Counted from the first letter of the stretch, positions 43,643 to 52,991 are shown. The stretch: 64,000 nucleotides of DNA from Sphingomonas spermidinifaciens (GCF_002351485.1 NZ_NWMW01000001.1:62001-126000), one strand, 5' to 3'. Numbers and translations are program-made. The notes: a model not told the origin generated them from the sequence alone.

Positions 43643-44404
43643 TCAAAACAGCGCCTCGACCTCGGCCTCCAGTCGATAGCCGAAACCCCGCTCGGTTTTG
43701 ATCAGCGTCTCGCCGCCGGGTACCCGCGCCAGCTTCCTGCGAAGCCGCAGAACCTGCACGTCGATGCTGCGGTCGTAGATGTCGTCATGGGCGCGGGTGG
43801 CACGCATCAGGTGGACGCGCGACAGCGATCGTCCGGGGGCGTCGAGCAGCGCGGAGAGCAGACTGTACTCTCCTTTGGTGAGATCGATTTCGGCCCCATC
43901 AGGAGCGATCAGCGCGCGCCCGGCATGACGCATTTCCCATCCCGCAAAACGATAGCCGCCGCGCAGCGGCGTACCGACGACGCGGCCCAGTTCCTGCCGC
44001 CGCAGCACCGCTCGCGCGCGCGCCAACAACTCGGCGACATTGAGTGGGCCGGTGAGGAAGTCGTCGGCGCCCAGCTCCAATCCCACAATGGCGCTGACGC
44101 GATCGCTTTCGCCATCATCGTACAGGATCACCGGCACATCCGATCGGCTGCGGATCTCGCGCAACACGTCCAGCGCGTCGCGACTGCACAGCCGCGCGCT
44201 GAGGAAGACGAGGCTCAGCGCGCGGTTGTGCAGCTGGTGAGCGAGGTCGCGCGTGCCGGAGCCGATCGCGGTCCAGCGATGGTCGCGCAGATAGGTGAGG
44301 ACATGGTCGCGGACCCGCTCGTCTTCATCGACGACGAGGATCCGGCCGATGCTGGTCGCGCGCCGACCCTGTTCAGAGAATGCATGCATGGGAAAGCGGT
44401 ACAT
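43643..44404 (-). CDS. OmpR-type response regulator with degenerate receiver
   Basis: 253 residues from ATG 44404 (ATG 44389 also possible). The receiver has the acidic pocket (RILVVDEDERVR), but the phospho-acceptor position reads SLVFLSARLCSRDAL (Ser in place of Asp) and the conserved Lys of the TKP motif is Gly (GADDFLTGPLN). The C-terminal winged helix is intact: IDLTKGEYSLLSALLDAPGR, LMRATRAHDDIYDRSIDVQV, LRRKLARVPGGETLIKTERG. So it probably binds DNA without classical phosphorylation. No kinase gene is adjacent; the divergent-side neighbour is the GMC enzyme on the same strand. Confidence 0.9.
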   Translation of the reverse strand: MYRFPMHAFSEQGRRATSIGRILVVDEDERVRDHVLTYLRDHRWTAIGSGTRDLAHQLHNRALSLVFLSARLCSRDALDVLREIRSRSDVPVILYDDGESDRVSAIVGLELGADDFLTGPLNVAELLARARAVLRRQELGRVVGTPLRGGYRFAGWEMRHAGRALIAPDGAEIDLTKGEYSLLSALLDAPGRSLSRVHLMRATRAHDDIYDRSIDVQVLRLRRKLARVPGGETLIKTERGFGYRLEAEVEALF

Positions 44405-44491
44405 GGCAGGAACTCCGCAGGGGACTTGCGCAGGTGGCCGGAGCACCGGGTGTGTCCTGCGATCCGCGCACACACCCGGCGGGTCGAGGGA

Positions 44492-46108
44492 TTAAAGTTG
44501 ATGCGTGGCGCGGAGTCTGGCTGCGGCCTGCTCGCCAATGATTGCGCACGGCGCCTGCGTGTTGCCCGTCGTGACGCGCGGCATGATCGAGCCATCGGCG
44601 ATACGCAGCCCATGGATGCCATAGACGCACAGCGCGCCATCGACCACCGACATGCTGTCGCGCCCCATCTTTGCGGTGCAGGTCTGGTGCCAGTAGGTGA
44701 CCGCCGCGTCGCGCACATAGTCCTTCAGCGCGTCGCGGCTCAGGTGGCCCGGCATCGCTTCGCCGCGCACCAGGGGGCGGAAGGCCTGCGCATTGCCAAT
44801 TTCGCGACAAAGCTCGACGCAGGCAAGCGCCGCGGTCATGTCCGCTGGCTCCGACAGCATGTTCGCGTCGATCTGCAGCGCCGCCGCCGGATCGTCGCTG
44901 CGCAAGCGCAGCCGGCCACGGCTGTGCGGCTGCGCCAGCCCTGCGAACATTGTCCAGCCGTGTTCGGGCACCCCGCGCGAGGCGGTGCGTTCGCTCGGCA
45001 CCGGGAACTCGACCTGGCAGAACAGCAGATCCGGCGCGGTCAGTTCGGGGCGGCTCTTCCAGTAGAGCGTCGCCTCGCTGCCGCTGTTGCGCGGGGCGAT
45101 CGGCTCGGCATATTCCCAGGTGCAGCCGAACGAGACATGGTCCTGCAGATTGGCGCCCACGCCCGGCAGGTGCTGGCGAACGGGGATGCCCACCCGGCGC
45201 AGTTCGGCCTCGTCGCCAATGCCGGAATGCATCAGCACCTTTGGCGTCTGCATCGCGCCCATCGAGAGCACCACTTCGTGCCGCGCGCCGATCCGCTTGC
45301 GCTCGCCGCCATGGATCAGGTCGACACCGACGACGCGGTTGCCGTCGAAGGCGATCCGCTCGACGGTCGCGCCGGTCAGTACCGTCAGGTTCGGGCGATC
45401 GAGATAGGGCTGCACATAGGCGCGGAACAGCGACTGGCGCCGGCCGTCGCGAACCAGCATGTCGCTGATCGCCGCGCCGCCCTCGTTTTCCATCATGGCG
45501 CCATTGGGGCTGTCATAGGTGGGGATGCCGAGTTCGCCGGCAGCATCGAGCAGTGCGTGCGCGATCGGACTCGGATCGGCGGCCGGCTGCACCCAGACCG
45601 GACCGCCCGTGCCGCGATGGCCGGGGTCTGGGGCACCCTGCCAGTTCTCGATGCGGCGATAGATGTCGAGGACGTTCTGATAGCTCCAGCTTGGATCGCC
45701 CGCTTCCGCCGCGAAATGCTCCCAGTCGTTGCGGTGGCCGCGCGCCCAGACCATCACGTTGATGCTGGAGCCCCCGCCCAGGCCCTTGCCCATCGCCATT
45801 GACAGGGCGCGGCCGTTCAGATGCGGGTTGGGCTCGGCGGTGAAGCCCCAGTCGCGTTCGCTGCCGAGATTCGTCGGCCACAAGGCGGGGTTCAGCACCG
45901 ACTCGTCGTCGTCGCTGCCGCCGGCTTCGACGAGCAGGACCTGGGCGGCCGCATTCTCGGCGAGCCGCCGCGCGACGACCGAGCCGGATGAGCCGGCGCC
46001 GCAGACGACAAAGTCATAGGCGGGCTCGAGGTCGGCGGTCAGGCGGGCCTGGTTTTCAGCCGCGCGGCGCAGGAAGTCCGGATGGCTGGTGGGCTGTGCT
46101 TGGGTCAT
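44492..46108 (-). CDS. GMC oxidoreductase, choline-dehydrogenase-like
   Basis: 538 residues; AAGGAG lies seven bases before ATG 46108. FAD motif FVVCGAGSSGSVVARRLAEN, the GMC signature GKGLGGGSSINVMVWARG, the second signature LSMGAMQTPKVLMHSGIGD, catalytic His in VTYWHQTCTAKMG and the partner Asn in TTGNTQAPCAIIGE. It is of the BetA/alcohol-dehydrogenase branch, cytoplasmic or membrane-peripheral. Without betB/betI the substrate need not be choline. The response regulator starts 87 bases downstream on the same strand. Confidence 0.9.
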   Translation of the reverse strand: MTQAQPTSHPDFLRRAAENQARLTADLEPAYDFVVCGAGSSGSVVARRLAENAAAQVLLVEAGGSDDDESVLNPALWPTNLGSERDWGFTAEPNPHLNGRALSMAMGKGLGGGSSINVMVWARGHRNDWEHFAAEAGDPSWSYQNVLDIYRRIENWQGAPDPGHRGTGGPVWVQPAADPSPIAHALLDAAGELGIPTYDSPNGAMMENEGGAAISDMLVRDGRRQSLFRAYVQPYLDRPNLTVLTGATVERIAFDGNRVVGVDLIHGGERKRIGARHEVVLSMGAMQTPKVLMHSGIGDEAELRRVGIPVRQHLPGVGANLQDHVSFGCTWEYAEPIAPRNSGSEATLYWKSRPELTAPDLLFCQVEFPVPSERTASRGVPEHGWTMFAGLAQPHSRGRLRLRSDDPAAALQIDANMLSEPADMTAALACVELCREIGNAQAFRPLVRGEAMPGHLSRDALKDYVRDAAVTYWHQTCTAKMGRDSMSVVDGALCVYGIHGLRIADGSIMPRVTTGNTQAPCAIIGEQAAARLRATHQL

Positions 46109-46424
46109 CGTCAAACTCCTTCGAATGGCTGATGCGCGGTCGGGAAGGAGGCACGCGGATCCGTTGGCGCCGCGACGGCGTGGAAATGCCGTCGGCCGCG
46201 CCTGAGGACGGGTGACTCTCAACTCGTTTGCGCTGCCGGACGCAGCGGGGGCTCTCCACATCCGGCAGTCCGAAGGGTTGGGGTTCGTGCGTCCACCTCC
46301 GGCGCAGGCGGCCTATCATTTCTATCAAATATGGCAATACTGCCGGATCAAAATCTTGGCTACAGACATGTTACGGCCGCGGCGCCGGGAGGACACGTTC
46401 CCCAAGCCAGCCTTTCGAGAGACG
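46109..46424. other. Intergenic stretch, promoter region of GMC gene
   Basis: 316 bases between the BenE gene (minus, upstream in sequence terms) and the GMC start. An AT-richer patch at 46315-46375 may hold the promoter. No gene is seen. Confidence 0.5.
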
Positions 46425-47585
46425 CTATCTGCGCTTCAGCAGCCTGGAGACGGCCAGCGCGACTAGCCCGGCGACGATCCCCCAGAGCGCTGATCCCAGC
46501 CCGAAAACGGACACGCCCGATGCGGTGACGAGCAGGGTCAAGATCGCGGCATCACGGTCCTGCGCCGCCGTCGCGAGGCTGCTAATCGCGGCGCCGAGCG
46601 GCGGGAGTAGCGCGATGCCGGTGAGCGCCGCCATCAGCGTCGGGGGCAAAGCGAGGAAGTGGCGGACCAGCAGCGGCGCGAAGCCGGCGAGCAGAAGGTA
46701 GAAGCCGCCATAGAGAAGGCCCGTCTTCCAGCGGCGGTGCGGCTCCGGATCGGCCTCTTCGTTGGTGCAGATCGCTGCGGTGATCGCCGCCAGATTCACT
46801 GCATGTCCGCCGAACGGCGCCGCAGCGAGGCTGGCGAGCCCGGTCCCAAGCAGCAGCGGCGTCGGCCTCGCCGGATAGCCGGCCCCGCGCAGCACCGCGA
46901 GGCCGGGCAGGTTCTGCGACACGAGGGTCACGAAGAACAGCGGTAGCCCGACGCTGGCAAGCACGCTGGCGTCAACCTCCATCGGCGCCGGCACGAGGCT
47001 GCCGAAGACGGCGCCAGGCGCCACGCCCCCAACCTGGCCGCGCACGAACGCGAGCAGGATGCCGGCCGCAAGCACGACCAGCAGCGCATAGACCGGGATA
47101 CGCTGCCGTGCGACGAGGAAGAGGAGGGCAAGGCTTGCCACCAGCAGCGGATCGACGCTGCCCAGCCGGAACAAGGCCAGGCAGAAGGGCATCAGTACGC
47201 CCGCCAGCATTGCAGCGGCGATCGCGTGCGGGATCGCCGCCGCCAGCCGCCCGAGCGTCGGGATCAGGCTGAATGCGATCCCGACCAGCGCCGCGAAGAC
47301 GAAGGCGCCGGTCGCGACGCTCCACGACAGGCCAGACATGCCCGCGAGCAATGCGGCGCCGGGCGTGGACCATGCGAGGATCACCGGCACCCGTTGCTGA
47401 AACGACAGCACCGCGCTGCCTATGGCGATCCCCAGGCACAGGGCAGTGAGCGCCGTGCCGATCTGCGTGCCCGTTGCGCCGAGCGCGTGCAGTGCCTGGA
47501 TTACCAGCGCGACAGTGCCGCCGAAGCCGACCAGCGCCGCAACGAACGCGGAAATCCACGCAGACGGCGGTGGCATTCGATGCAT
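46425..47585 (-). CDS. benE: Benzoate/H+ symporter BenE family
   Basis: 386 residues with about twelve hydrophobic segments. BenE landmarks: ISAFVAALVGFGGTVALVIQ, ILAWSTPGAALLAG, VTLVSQNLPGLAVLRGAGYP and FGGHAVNLAAITAAICTNEE, the last two being the signature repeats of the family. It would import benzoate or a related aromatic acid at the inner membrane. No benzoate dioxygenase genes lie in the window, so substrate is by family only. Confidence 0.93.
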   Translation of the reverse strand: MHRMPPPSAWISAFVAALVGFGGTVALVIQALHALGATGTQIGTALTALCLGIAIGSAVLSFQQRVPVILAWSTPGAALLAGMSGLSWSVATGAFVFAALVGIAFSLIPTLGRLAAAIPHAIAAAMLAGVLMPFCLALFRLGSVDPLLVASLALLFLVARQRIPVYALLVVLAAGILLAFVRGQVGGVAPGAVFGSLVPAPMEVDASVLASVGLPLFFVTLVSQNLPGLAVLRGAGYPARPTPLLLGTGLASLAAAPFGGHAVNLAAITAAICTNEEADPEPHRRWKTGLLYGGFYLLLAGFAPLLVRHFLALPPTLMAALTGIALLPPLGAAISSLATAAQDRDAAILTLLVTASGVSVFGLGSALWGIVAGLVALAVSRLLKRR

Positions 47586-47648
47586 GACCGGGCGCTCTCG
47601 GGGGACAATTGATCGGCGCGCGATTGTCGATGCCGCGCGGCGAAGAGG

Positions 47649-48728
47649 CTAGCGCTTTGCGCGCGCTGTCGAGCGCAGCTTCCGGTCAAGCGCACGGAGC
47701 CGGACTTCGTCCGAAGCCATGGCTGCGAGTGCCTGCAGTGTCTTGGCCTCGCGGTCGCCGATCACACGCGGCTTGCGATCAATCACGCAAAGCGATCCGA
47801 CGATGAACCCGTCATCATCGGTCACCGGCGCGCCAGTATAGAAGCGGAAGCCCGGATCGCCTGCCACCGCCGGATTGTCGGCGAACCGCGGGTCGGCTGA
47901 AAGATCGGGGACGGTAAAGATCTCGCGTTGCAGAATCGTATGGTTGCAGAAAGCCCAGCTGCGCGGCGTCTCGGTCATGTCGAGGCCGACCTTCGACTTG
48001 AACCATTGCTTGGTCGGAGTGAGCAGAGTCAGTAGCGCGATCGGCGCGTCGAAGGTCTGCGCGGCGAGCCAGGTCAGTCTGTCGAAACTCTCTTCGTTCT
48101 CAGAATGGAGCAGGCCCGAGCGCTCGACCGCCATCAGTCGCCGCCGTTCGTCCTGTGAGACCGGAAAGGCGACCCCCCAATCTGCAAACTCCGTACCCTC
48201 TGTGAGGAATGCCGATCCGCGCAGATGCGCGAGCGCTTGCGCCGGTGCCGCGGCGCGTGTGACCCGCGCGCTGAGTTCGATCGGGACGCAGCCATCGCTG
48301 CCGACTGCGACGAGCCGGGTCGCGGCGATCGACTTGTTCGCCGCTAGGCTACGCAACAGCGGCTGACTGTTGAACCCTGAGGCGCAGTCGACCAGTACGG
48401 CATAGGGCCGCGTCGAGCCGATCAGGACCAGCGCAGCTAGCACGTCGTCGAAATACTCGATCTCGAAATCGGCGGCATTTGCGGTCGCAGCATGATAGTC
48501 TGGCATGCGGTCGCTTGCCGCGATGACGACGAGGATCGCGGAGGCCTCGGTATCCGCCGGCGCCTGCTTGCTGTCGATCAATGCCAGCACATCGGCGAGA
48601 TAGACCCGGCGATGGCCGCCCGGAGTCTTCCACGAAGGGATCGTGCCGCCCTCAATCAGCACTTGGGACGTGCGTACCGATACGCCCAGCAACTTCGCTG
48701 CGTCTGCCGTGGTCAAAATATCCTTCAA
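47649..48728 (-). CDS. HTH_17 / receiver-like / GAF three-domain regulator
   Basis: 359 residues, starting at TTG 48728. Residues 1-55 are an excisionase/MerR-type HTH (TTADAAKLLGVSVRTSQVLI, KTPGGHRRVYLADVLALIDS). Residues 60-180 look like a CheY-type fold with an Asp in PYAVLVDCASG but few other receiver motifs. Residues 190-355 are a GAF domain (PIALLTLLTPTKQWFKSKVG, VPDLSADPRFADNP, FRFYTGAPV, VGSLCVIDRKPR) that is close to the first GAF of the hybrid kinase at 21071-24109. It is a candidate one-component sensor. No promoter motif seen. Confidence 0.85.
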   Translation of the reverse strand: MKDILTTADAAKLLGVSVRTSQVLIEGGTIPSWKTPGGHRRVYLADVLALIDSKQAPADTEASAILVVIAASDRMPDYHAATANAADFEIEYFDDVLAALVLIGSTRPYAVLVDCASGFNSQPLLRSLAANKSIAATRLVAVGSDGCVPIELSARVTRAAAPAQALAHLRGSAFLTEGTEFADWGVAFPVSQDERRRLMAVERSGLLHSENEESFDRLTWLAAQTFDAPIALLTLLTPTKQWFKSKVGLDMTETPRSWAFCNHTILQREIFTVPDLSADPRFADNPAVAGDPGFRFYTGAPVTDDDGFIVGSLCVIDRKPRVIGDREAKTLQALAAMASDEVRLRALDRKLRSTARAKR

Positions 48729-49181
48729 GCTTTCCGACTCCTCGACCCGACGGACCTATTCGCAACCTCTGTGCGACGTCTCCACGCTAAGCGCGGACAG
48801 ATGGCCAAACATATTGATAGAATCGGCAATTTAAAGGGCGGTGGATCGGTCGAGAGAAGCGGCAGGCGGAGCCCGCGATTAGGTTGCTGCGACCATAGCG
48901 CGATTCATATCGAGAGAATACTAGTACGATCTTTGACGCCCAAGGCTCTGTAAATACGACGCCGTTGGGGTTCGTCTTATGCGACACATTGGTCAGGTCT
49001 GGGGTGGCTCGCCTTGGGGGATCCTGTGCTCTCGGCATGGGAGCATTCAACGGGACGAGCGTTGCTATGCTGTTTCCTATCCCCGGGATGTGTGTGGACG
49101 CATCCACTGCAGATTGATCACAGCAAACATTCAGGACGCCTCGAGCCGACAATCGTCGCTCCCGGCGCATCCCGGGGTCGT
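48729..49181. other. Intergenic stretch, no gene seen
   Basis: 453 bases between two minus-strand genes. It includes an AT-richer patch at 48810-48960, likely promoter sequence for the regulator at 48728, and a small GTGGA-CGCA-TCCAC hairpin at 49093-49106 on the P450 3' side. I recognise no coding sequence. Confidence 0.5.
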
Positions 49182-50459
49182 TCAAGACAGGCGCACGAGG
49201 ACGCGTTGATACCCGTTGATGAAGGTGGAGGGGATGCGCAGCGGTTCCGCTTCCACCTCGAACGACAGTCCGCGCTCCAAGATGGCTTCCCACAGCGTGC
49301 GGATCTGAAGATCGGCAAGCCGCGCACCGATGCAGCGGTGGATGCCGAAGCCGAATGCGAGATGGCGGCGCGCATTCTGTCGATCGAGCACGAAATCGTC
49401 GGCGCCCTCGAACAGCGCTTCGTCGCGATTGGCGGAGAGATACCAAAGCACCACCTTGTCGCCGCGGCGAATGGTTCGTCCGCCGATCGTCGCATCGCAC
49501 ATGGCGGTCCGGCGCATATGGGCAATCGGGCTTTGCCAGCGCAGCAGCTCGGGCGTGAGGCTGGCGAGGAGATCCCGATCTGCCTGTAGCTTGCGCCATG
49601 ACTCGGGGAAGCGGTGCATGGCGAGGATGCTGCCGCTGATGCTGTTGCGGGTGGTGTCGTTGCCGCCCACGATGAGCAGCAGGATATTGCCGTAGAACTC
49701 CTCCTTCGGCATGTCCCGTGTCTCCGCACCCCGCGCCAGCAGCGAGATCAGGTCGTCTCCCTCGCTCGCCGCGCGCCGCTCTGCCCGGATCGCGTCGAAT
49801 GTGCCGAAACATTCGTGCATCACCCGCAGCTTGTGGTCGAGCGAGACGAAGGCGGGGTGCCCGGGCAGCGCCACCATCGTGTCGGACCAGTGGATCAGGT
49901 CGCGTGAACGCGCCTGCGGAAAGCCCAGCAGCAGTGCAAGCGTGCGCGCGCTGAACTCGATCGACACACGGTCGGTCCAGTCGAACCAGCTGCCGCGCGG
50001 CAGCCCGTCTAGGATCTCGGCCGCCCAGGCGCGCAACCGGGGCGTCATTGCCGACAGCCGCTCGGGCGCGAAGGCGGGCGCCACGACCTTGCGCTGCGCC
50101 GCGTGGTTCGGCGGGTCCATCGAGAGGAAGGCGGGGAGAAACTGCGGATCGTCGGCGCTGGAGCCGATGGTGATGCCGCCGTTCGCATGCGCCGACGAAA
50201 AGACTTCGGTATTGAGCTCGATTGCCTCGATGTCGGCGTGGCGTGTGATCGACCAATAGGGGCCGAAGCGGCTTTCCGCGCAGTAATGCACCGGCGCCTC
50301 GTGGCGCAGTCGGGCGAGATATTGCGGCGCCAGCCCGGCGGCGAACAGCTCGGGCTGGGCGACGTTCAGCGCCTCGATCGGGAGTCGGTCGAGCGCCGCT
50401 TCGAAGTAGGCGGCGTCCAGGGGTTCGATGACATCGGCGGACCGGCTTTCGTTGCTCAT
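49182..50459 (-). CDS. Cytochrome P450
   Basis: 425 residues from ATG 50459. The I-helix oxygen-activation motif is IVGGNDTTRNSISG, the ExxR is in PELLRWQSPIAHMRR, and the haem-binding loop is FGFGIHRCIGARLADLQ with the Cys ligand. The FLSMDPPNHAAQRKVVAPAF C-helix region is typical of bacterial class I P450s (CYP153/CYP125/CYP108-like soluble enzymes). It needs ferredoxin and reductase, neither of which is adjacent. Substrate unknown. Confidence 0.93.
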   Translation of the reverse strand: MSNESRSADVIEPLDAAYFEAALDRLPIEALNVAQPELFAAGLAPQYLARLRHEAPVHYCAESRFGPYWSITRHADIEAIELNTEVFSSAHANGGITIGSSADDPQFLPAFLSMDPPNHAAQRKVVAPAFAPERLSAMTPRLRAWAAEILDGLPRGSWFDWTDRVSIEFSARTLALLLGFPQARSRDLIHWSDTMVALPGHPAFVSLDHKLRVMHECFGTFDAIRAERRAASEGDDLISLLARGAETRDMPKEEFYGNILLLIVGGNDTTRNSISGSILAMHRFPESWRKLQADRDLLASLTPELLRWQSPIAHMRRTAMCDATIGGRTIRRGDKVVLWYLSANRDEALFEGADDFVLDRQNARRHLAFGFGIHRCIGARLADLQIRTLWEAILERGLSFEVEAEPLRIPSTFINGYQRVLVRLS

Positions 50460-50477
50460 GCGCGCAGGTTGCGGCAC

Positions 50478-51032
50478 GTCCGGCTACCCTCGCGCTACCA
50501 CTCGCCGCGCGTGGGTGACCGGAGTAGTGAAGGGCCAGTGCCGCGATCCTTTCCACACGACGCAAACCTGCTGCGGTCGGTGTGGGGCCGCTATGCAGTG
50601 GGCTGCTGCGAAGGGGCTGGCATACCAGCTGAGACGACCTCCCTTGCAACGAGTGCTCGATTACCTGCGAGATGCTTTCACAGGGAGGGCAGCCACGTGC
50701 AGTCTGCGTGGCTGCTTGCGATGGTTTGCGTCGACATCTCGCTCTGTGGTTTCGCCCTATCGGTTCAGGCAGGCCGGATGCGACCATTCCTGCGGGGGGC
50801 GCGCACCGCGATCGGAATCGTCCGGGTGAGCGGCGTCGTTTCCTTCTGTTGGGCCATGGCGAGCAGTATGGGCCAAGCGTCCGGACGTTGGCGGAGCGGG
50901 CTCCCCGTCAAATTCGCACTCGACCTGATCGAGGGAGGGGACGAATGCGACCAGTCAGGCCGCATGGGCCTCGGCTCTTAGCAGTGTCGAGGGTTGGGGC
51001 GCTCGCCATGGTATCGCGAAGCGCCCGCCTGA
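50478..51032. other. Gap between P450 and autotransporter genes
   Basis: 555 bases holding the AraC-like remnant described separately. Outside it I see no intact gene or repeat. Confidence 0.5.
50600..50960 (+). pseudogene. Decayed AraC-family regulator remnant
   Basis: In one plus frame GLAYQLRRPPLQRVLDYLRD (from about 50620) and SRSVVSPYRFRQAG resemble the AraC pattern LAPWQLRRVLDYI ... SRSHFSRAFRQATG; after that the likeness moves to another frame (RMRPFLRGARTAIGIV, then FCWAMASSMGQASGRWR). No single frame holds the whole domain, so at least one frameshift is needed. It is divergent from the P450, a usual place for its regulator. Judged by eye only. Confidence 0.4.
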
Positions 51033-52562
51033 TCAGAACGCCATGCCGATTGTGAACACGGCGGCGTGGTCGATAAAGCCATGTCCATCGAGCCGCGGCG
51101 CGTAGGAAAGGGCGGCGCGAAGGCCGGTCCGGCTCGTCACATCGGCGCCGATCTCGATGAGACCGTGATCGATGCCGGTCTTTGGCCCCTGCAGGTCGAA
51201 CAAGACGTCGGGCTGTGCGGTGTAGGCGAAGGCGATGCCATCCCGCTTGTCGGCGAGTTCGGTGATGTAGCGGCCCTTCGCATGAAGGGCGACACTGCCC
51301 CAGCCATAGAGCTTCGCATAGCGGACGGCCGCACCGATGCCCAACCGGGCGCTGGTGCGGCGGCGGTCGGCAAGCGCCGCGCCGAAATCCTGATCGTTGG
51401 TCTCGGCATAGCCATCGACGTGGGCGCGGGTCACGAGCAGATCGATACCGGGCGTGAAGGTGAGGCTCTTCGCACCGACCTCATAGCCGATTGAGCCGGC
51501 GAAGCTTAGGGCATCCCCCTCTGGGCGAGCGGTCGCGAGCAGGAGGTCGGCCCCGATTGGCAACAGGCGACGCGAATCATACTCGACGATGCTGTAGGCG
51601 GCATAGCCGTCGAGATGCAGCGCGCCCGACCGAAAGCCGAAATAGAGTTCGGGCGAATAGATGTTCGCCTTAAGCGTTCCGCCCGATGCCAGATCGGCAT
51701 GGGTTCGGTTCGCGGCGAAGCCGAGACCGACCACCGCATTGCGGGTCAGTGCATAGTCGATGCCCCCGGCCGTGATCCGATTGACGGTATCGCGCGCGAG
51801 CGATTCGCCGATGCCGCGCGTGCCGAAACGCGCGCCCAGATCGAGGAAGCCCCCAATGTTCCCGCCACCACCGCGACGCTGCGCGTCCAGCCGGCGCTTG
51901 ATACGCGCAAACCGGTCGCTGGCATCGTCGAAGACGGCTTCGGTCTGGACCGAAGCTTCTGCCGGCGTCGGGAAGGCGAGGACCAGTCGCGTATTCGCAT
52001 TGTCGGGTCCGAAGTCGGGAATCGTCTCGTTCCCGCCATTGGCGCTGCGGGGCCACAGATTAACGAGGAACTTGGCCTGTTCGAGCCCCTGCGGGGAGAG
52101 CAGGTTGGCGGGAATTTCGGCGCTAATCTGGTTGCCCGAGATCTTGATCGCGCTTGCGGGCACCGTGGTGCCGGTGCCGGAGATCAGGTCGCGAACCGTC
52201 ACCGTGCCCGCGCGCGGATTTACGATCACCACCGAATCGAACAGCACGCCGGTGGCGCCGATCGCGGCGAAGCCCGCGGTGCCCTTTCCGCGATTGAAGC
52301 CCCAGACATAGAGCCCGGTCGGCGTGGTTCCGATCGGCGCGGCAGTCGCCGCGTCGAGGCGGAACTTGGCACCGTCAAAGGTCGCTTCAACGCGGATCAG
52401 GTCAAGGTCGCCATTCTTCGGTCCGGTAAAGCTCGGGATAAAGTCGCCGGCGGGATCGGAAATGGCCTGGGCGAGCGCCGGAGCGCTCGTTGAACTCGCG
52501 ATGAGCAGGGCGCACGACAGGATATGGCGGGCAAGGCGCCCGCCATTGCTGTAAGAGTACAT
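51033..52562 (-). CDS. Autotransporter-barrel outer membrane protein
   Basis: 509 residues from ATG 52562, with GGGGAAGG before it. Signal peptide MYSYSNGGRLARHILSCALL and onward to about residue 32. Residues 33-215 are a beta-rich passenger (DPAGDFIPSFTGPKNGDLDL, GLYVWGFNRGKGTAG, ISGNQISAEIPANLLSPQG). After a Arg/Gly linker (RLDAQRRGGGGNIGG), residues 240-509 form a beta-barrel (YALTRNAVVGLGFAANRT, LHLDGYAAYSIVEYDSRRLL, ending FTIGMAF with terminal Phe) of the autotransporter type. The passenger is short and lacks long repeats. Function unknown. Confidence 0.83.
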   Translation of the reverse strand: MYSYSNGGRLARHILSCALLIASSTSAPALAQAISDPAGDFIPSFTGPKNGDLDLIRVEATFDGAKFRLDAATAAPIGTTPTGLYVWGFNRGKGTAGFAAIGATGVLFDSVVIVNPRAGTVTVRDLISGTGTTVPASAIKISGNQISAEIPANLLSPQGLEQAKFLVNLWPRSANGGNETIPDFGPDNANTRLVLAFPTPAEASVQTEAVFDDASDRFARIKRRLDAQRRGGGGNIGGFLDLGARFGTRGIGESLARDTVNRITAGGIDYALTRNAVVGLGFAANRTHADLASGGTLKANIYSPELYFGFRSGALHLDGYAAYSIVEYDSRRLLPIGADLLLATARPEGDALSFAGSIGYEVGAKSLTFTPGIDLLVTRAHVDGYAETNDQDFGAALADRRRTSARLGIGAAVRYAKLYGWGSVALHAKGRYITELADKRDGIAFAYTAQPDVLFDLQGPKTGIDHGLIEIGADVTSRTGLRAALSYAPRLDGHGFIDHAAVFTIGMAF

Positions 52563-52991
52563 GAAGGACCTTCCCCTTTTGTTTTTTGATCGCCGGCCCG
52601 CTACGTGGCGGACACGGTGCTTGTTAGACACCGGTTGGCACCGATTATTTCGGAGAGTCGGATATATTTCGCCTCGATCAGTGCGACATGCCGTGCATTG
52701 TTCAGCAAGCGTCGCCGCTGATAGCGCCGAGCTTCGCGTTCATGGCCCAGCGATAGAGCGGACGTTCAGGATCGGTCCGTTGGCCGTTGCCATCGTCGCG
52801 CGTCACGATTGACTCGTCACCATGCGCGAGAGGCTGGGTGCGGCGCCGGCCGGCGTCCGGGTCGCGACACAGGGGCCACAACGGACAGAACGATACGCTG
52901 CGTCCTTGTCGATCACGGATCGGATCAGCCGGCCCCATCGAAACGCGGACGATACCTAGCCTAGCCAGCTGGCTCTATTCCCCAAAATCAA
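52563..52991. other. Intergenic stretch, no gene seen
   Basis: 429 bases between two minus-strand genes. A 78-codon frame at 52702-52938 (minus) has no ribosome site and no recognisable product. Presumably promoter region for the autotransporter gene and trailer of the anti-sigma gene. Confidence 0.5.

Noticed and set aside
43586..45802. Plus-strand open frame of over 700 codons across the response regulator and GMC genes
   Set aside because: Shadow of two well-identified minus-strand genes; no recognisable domain.
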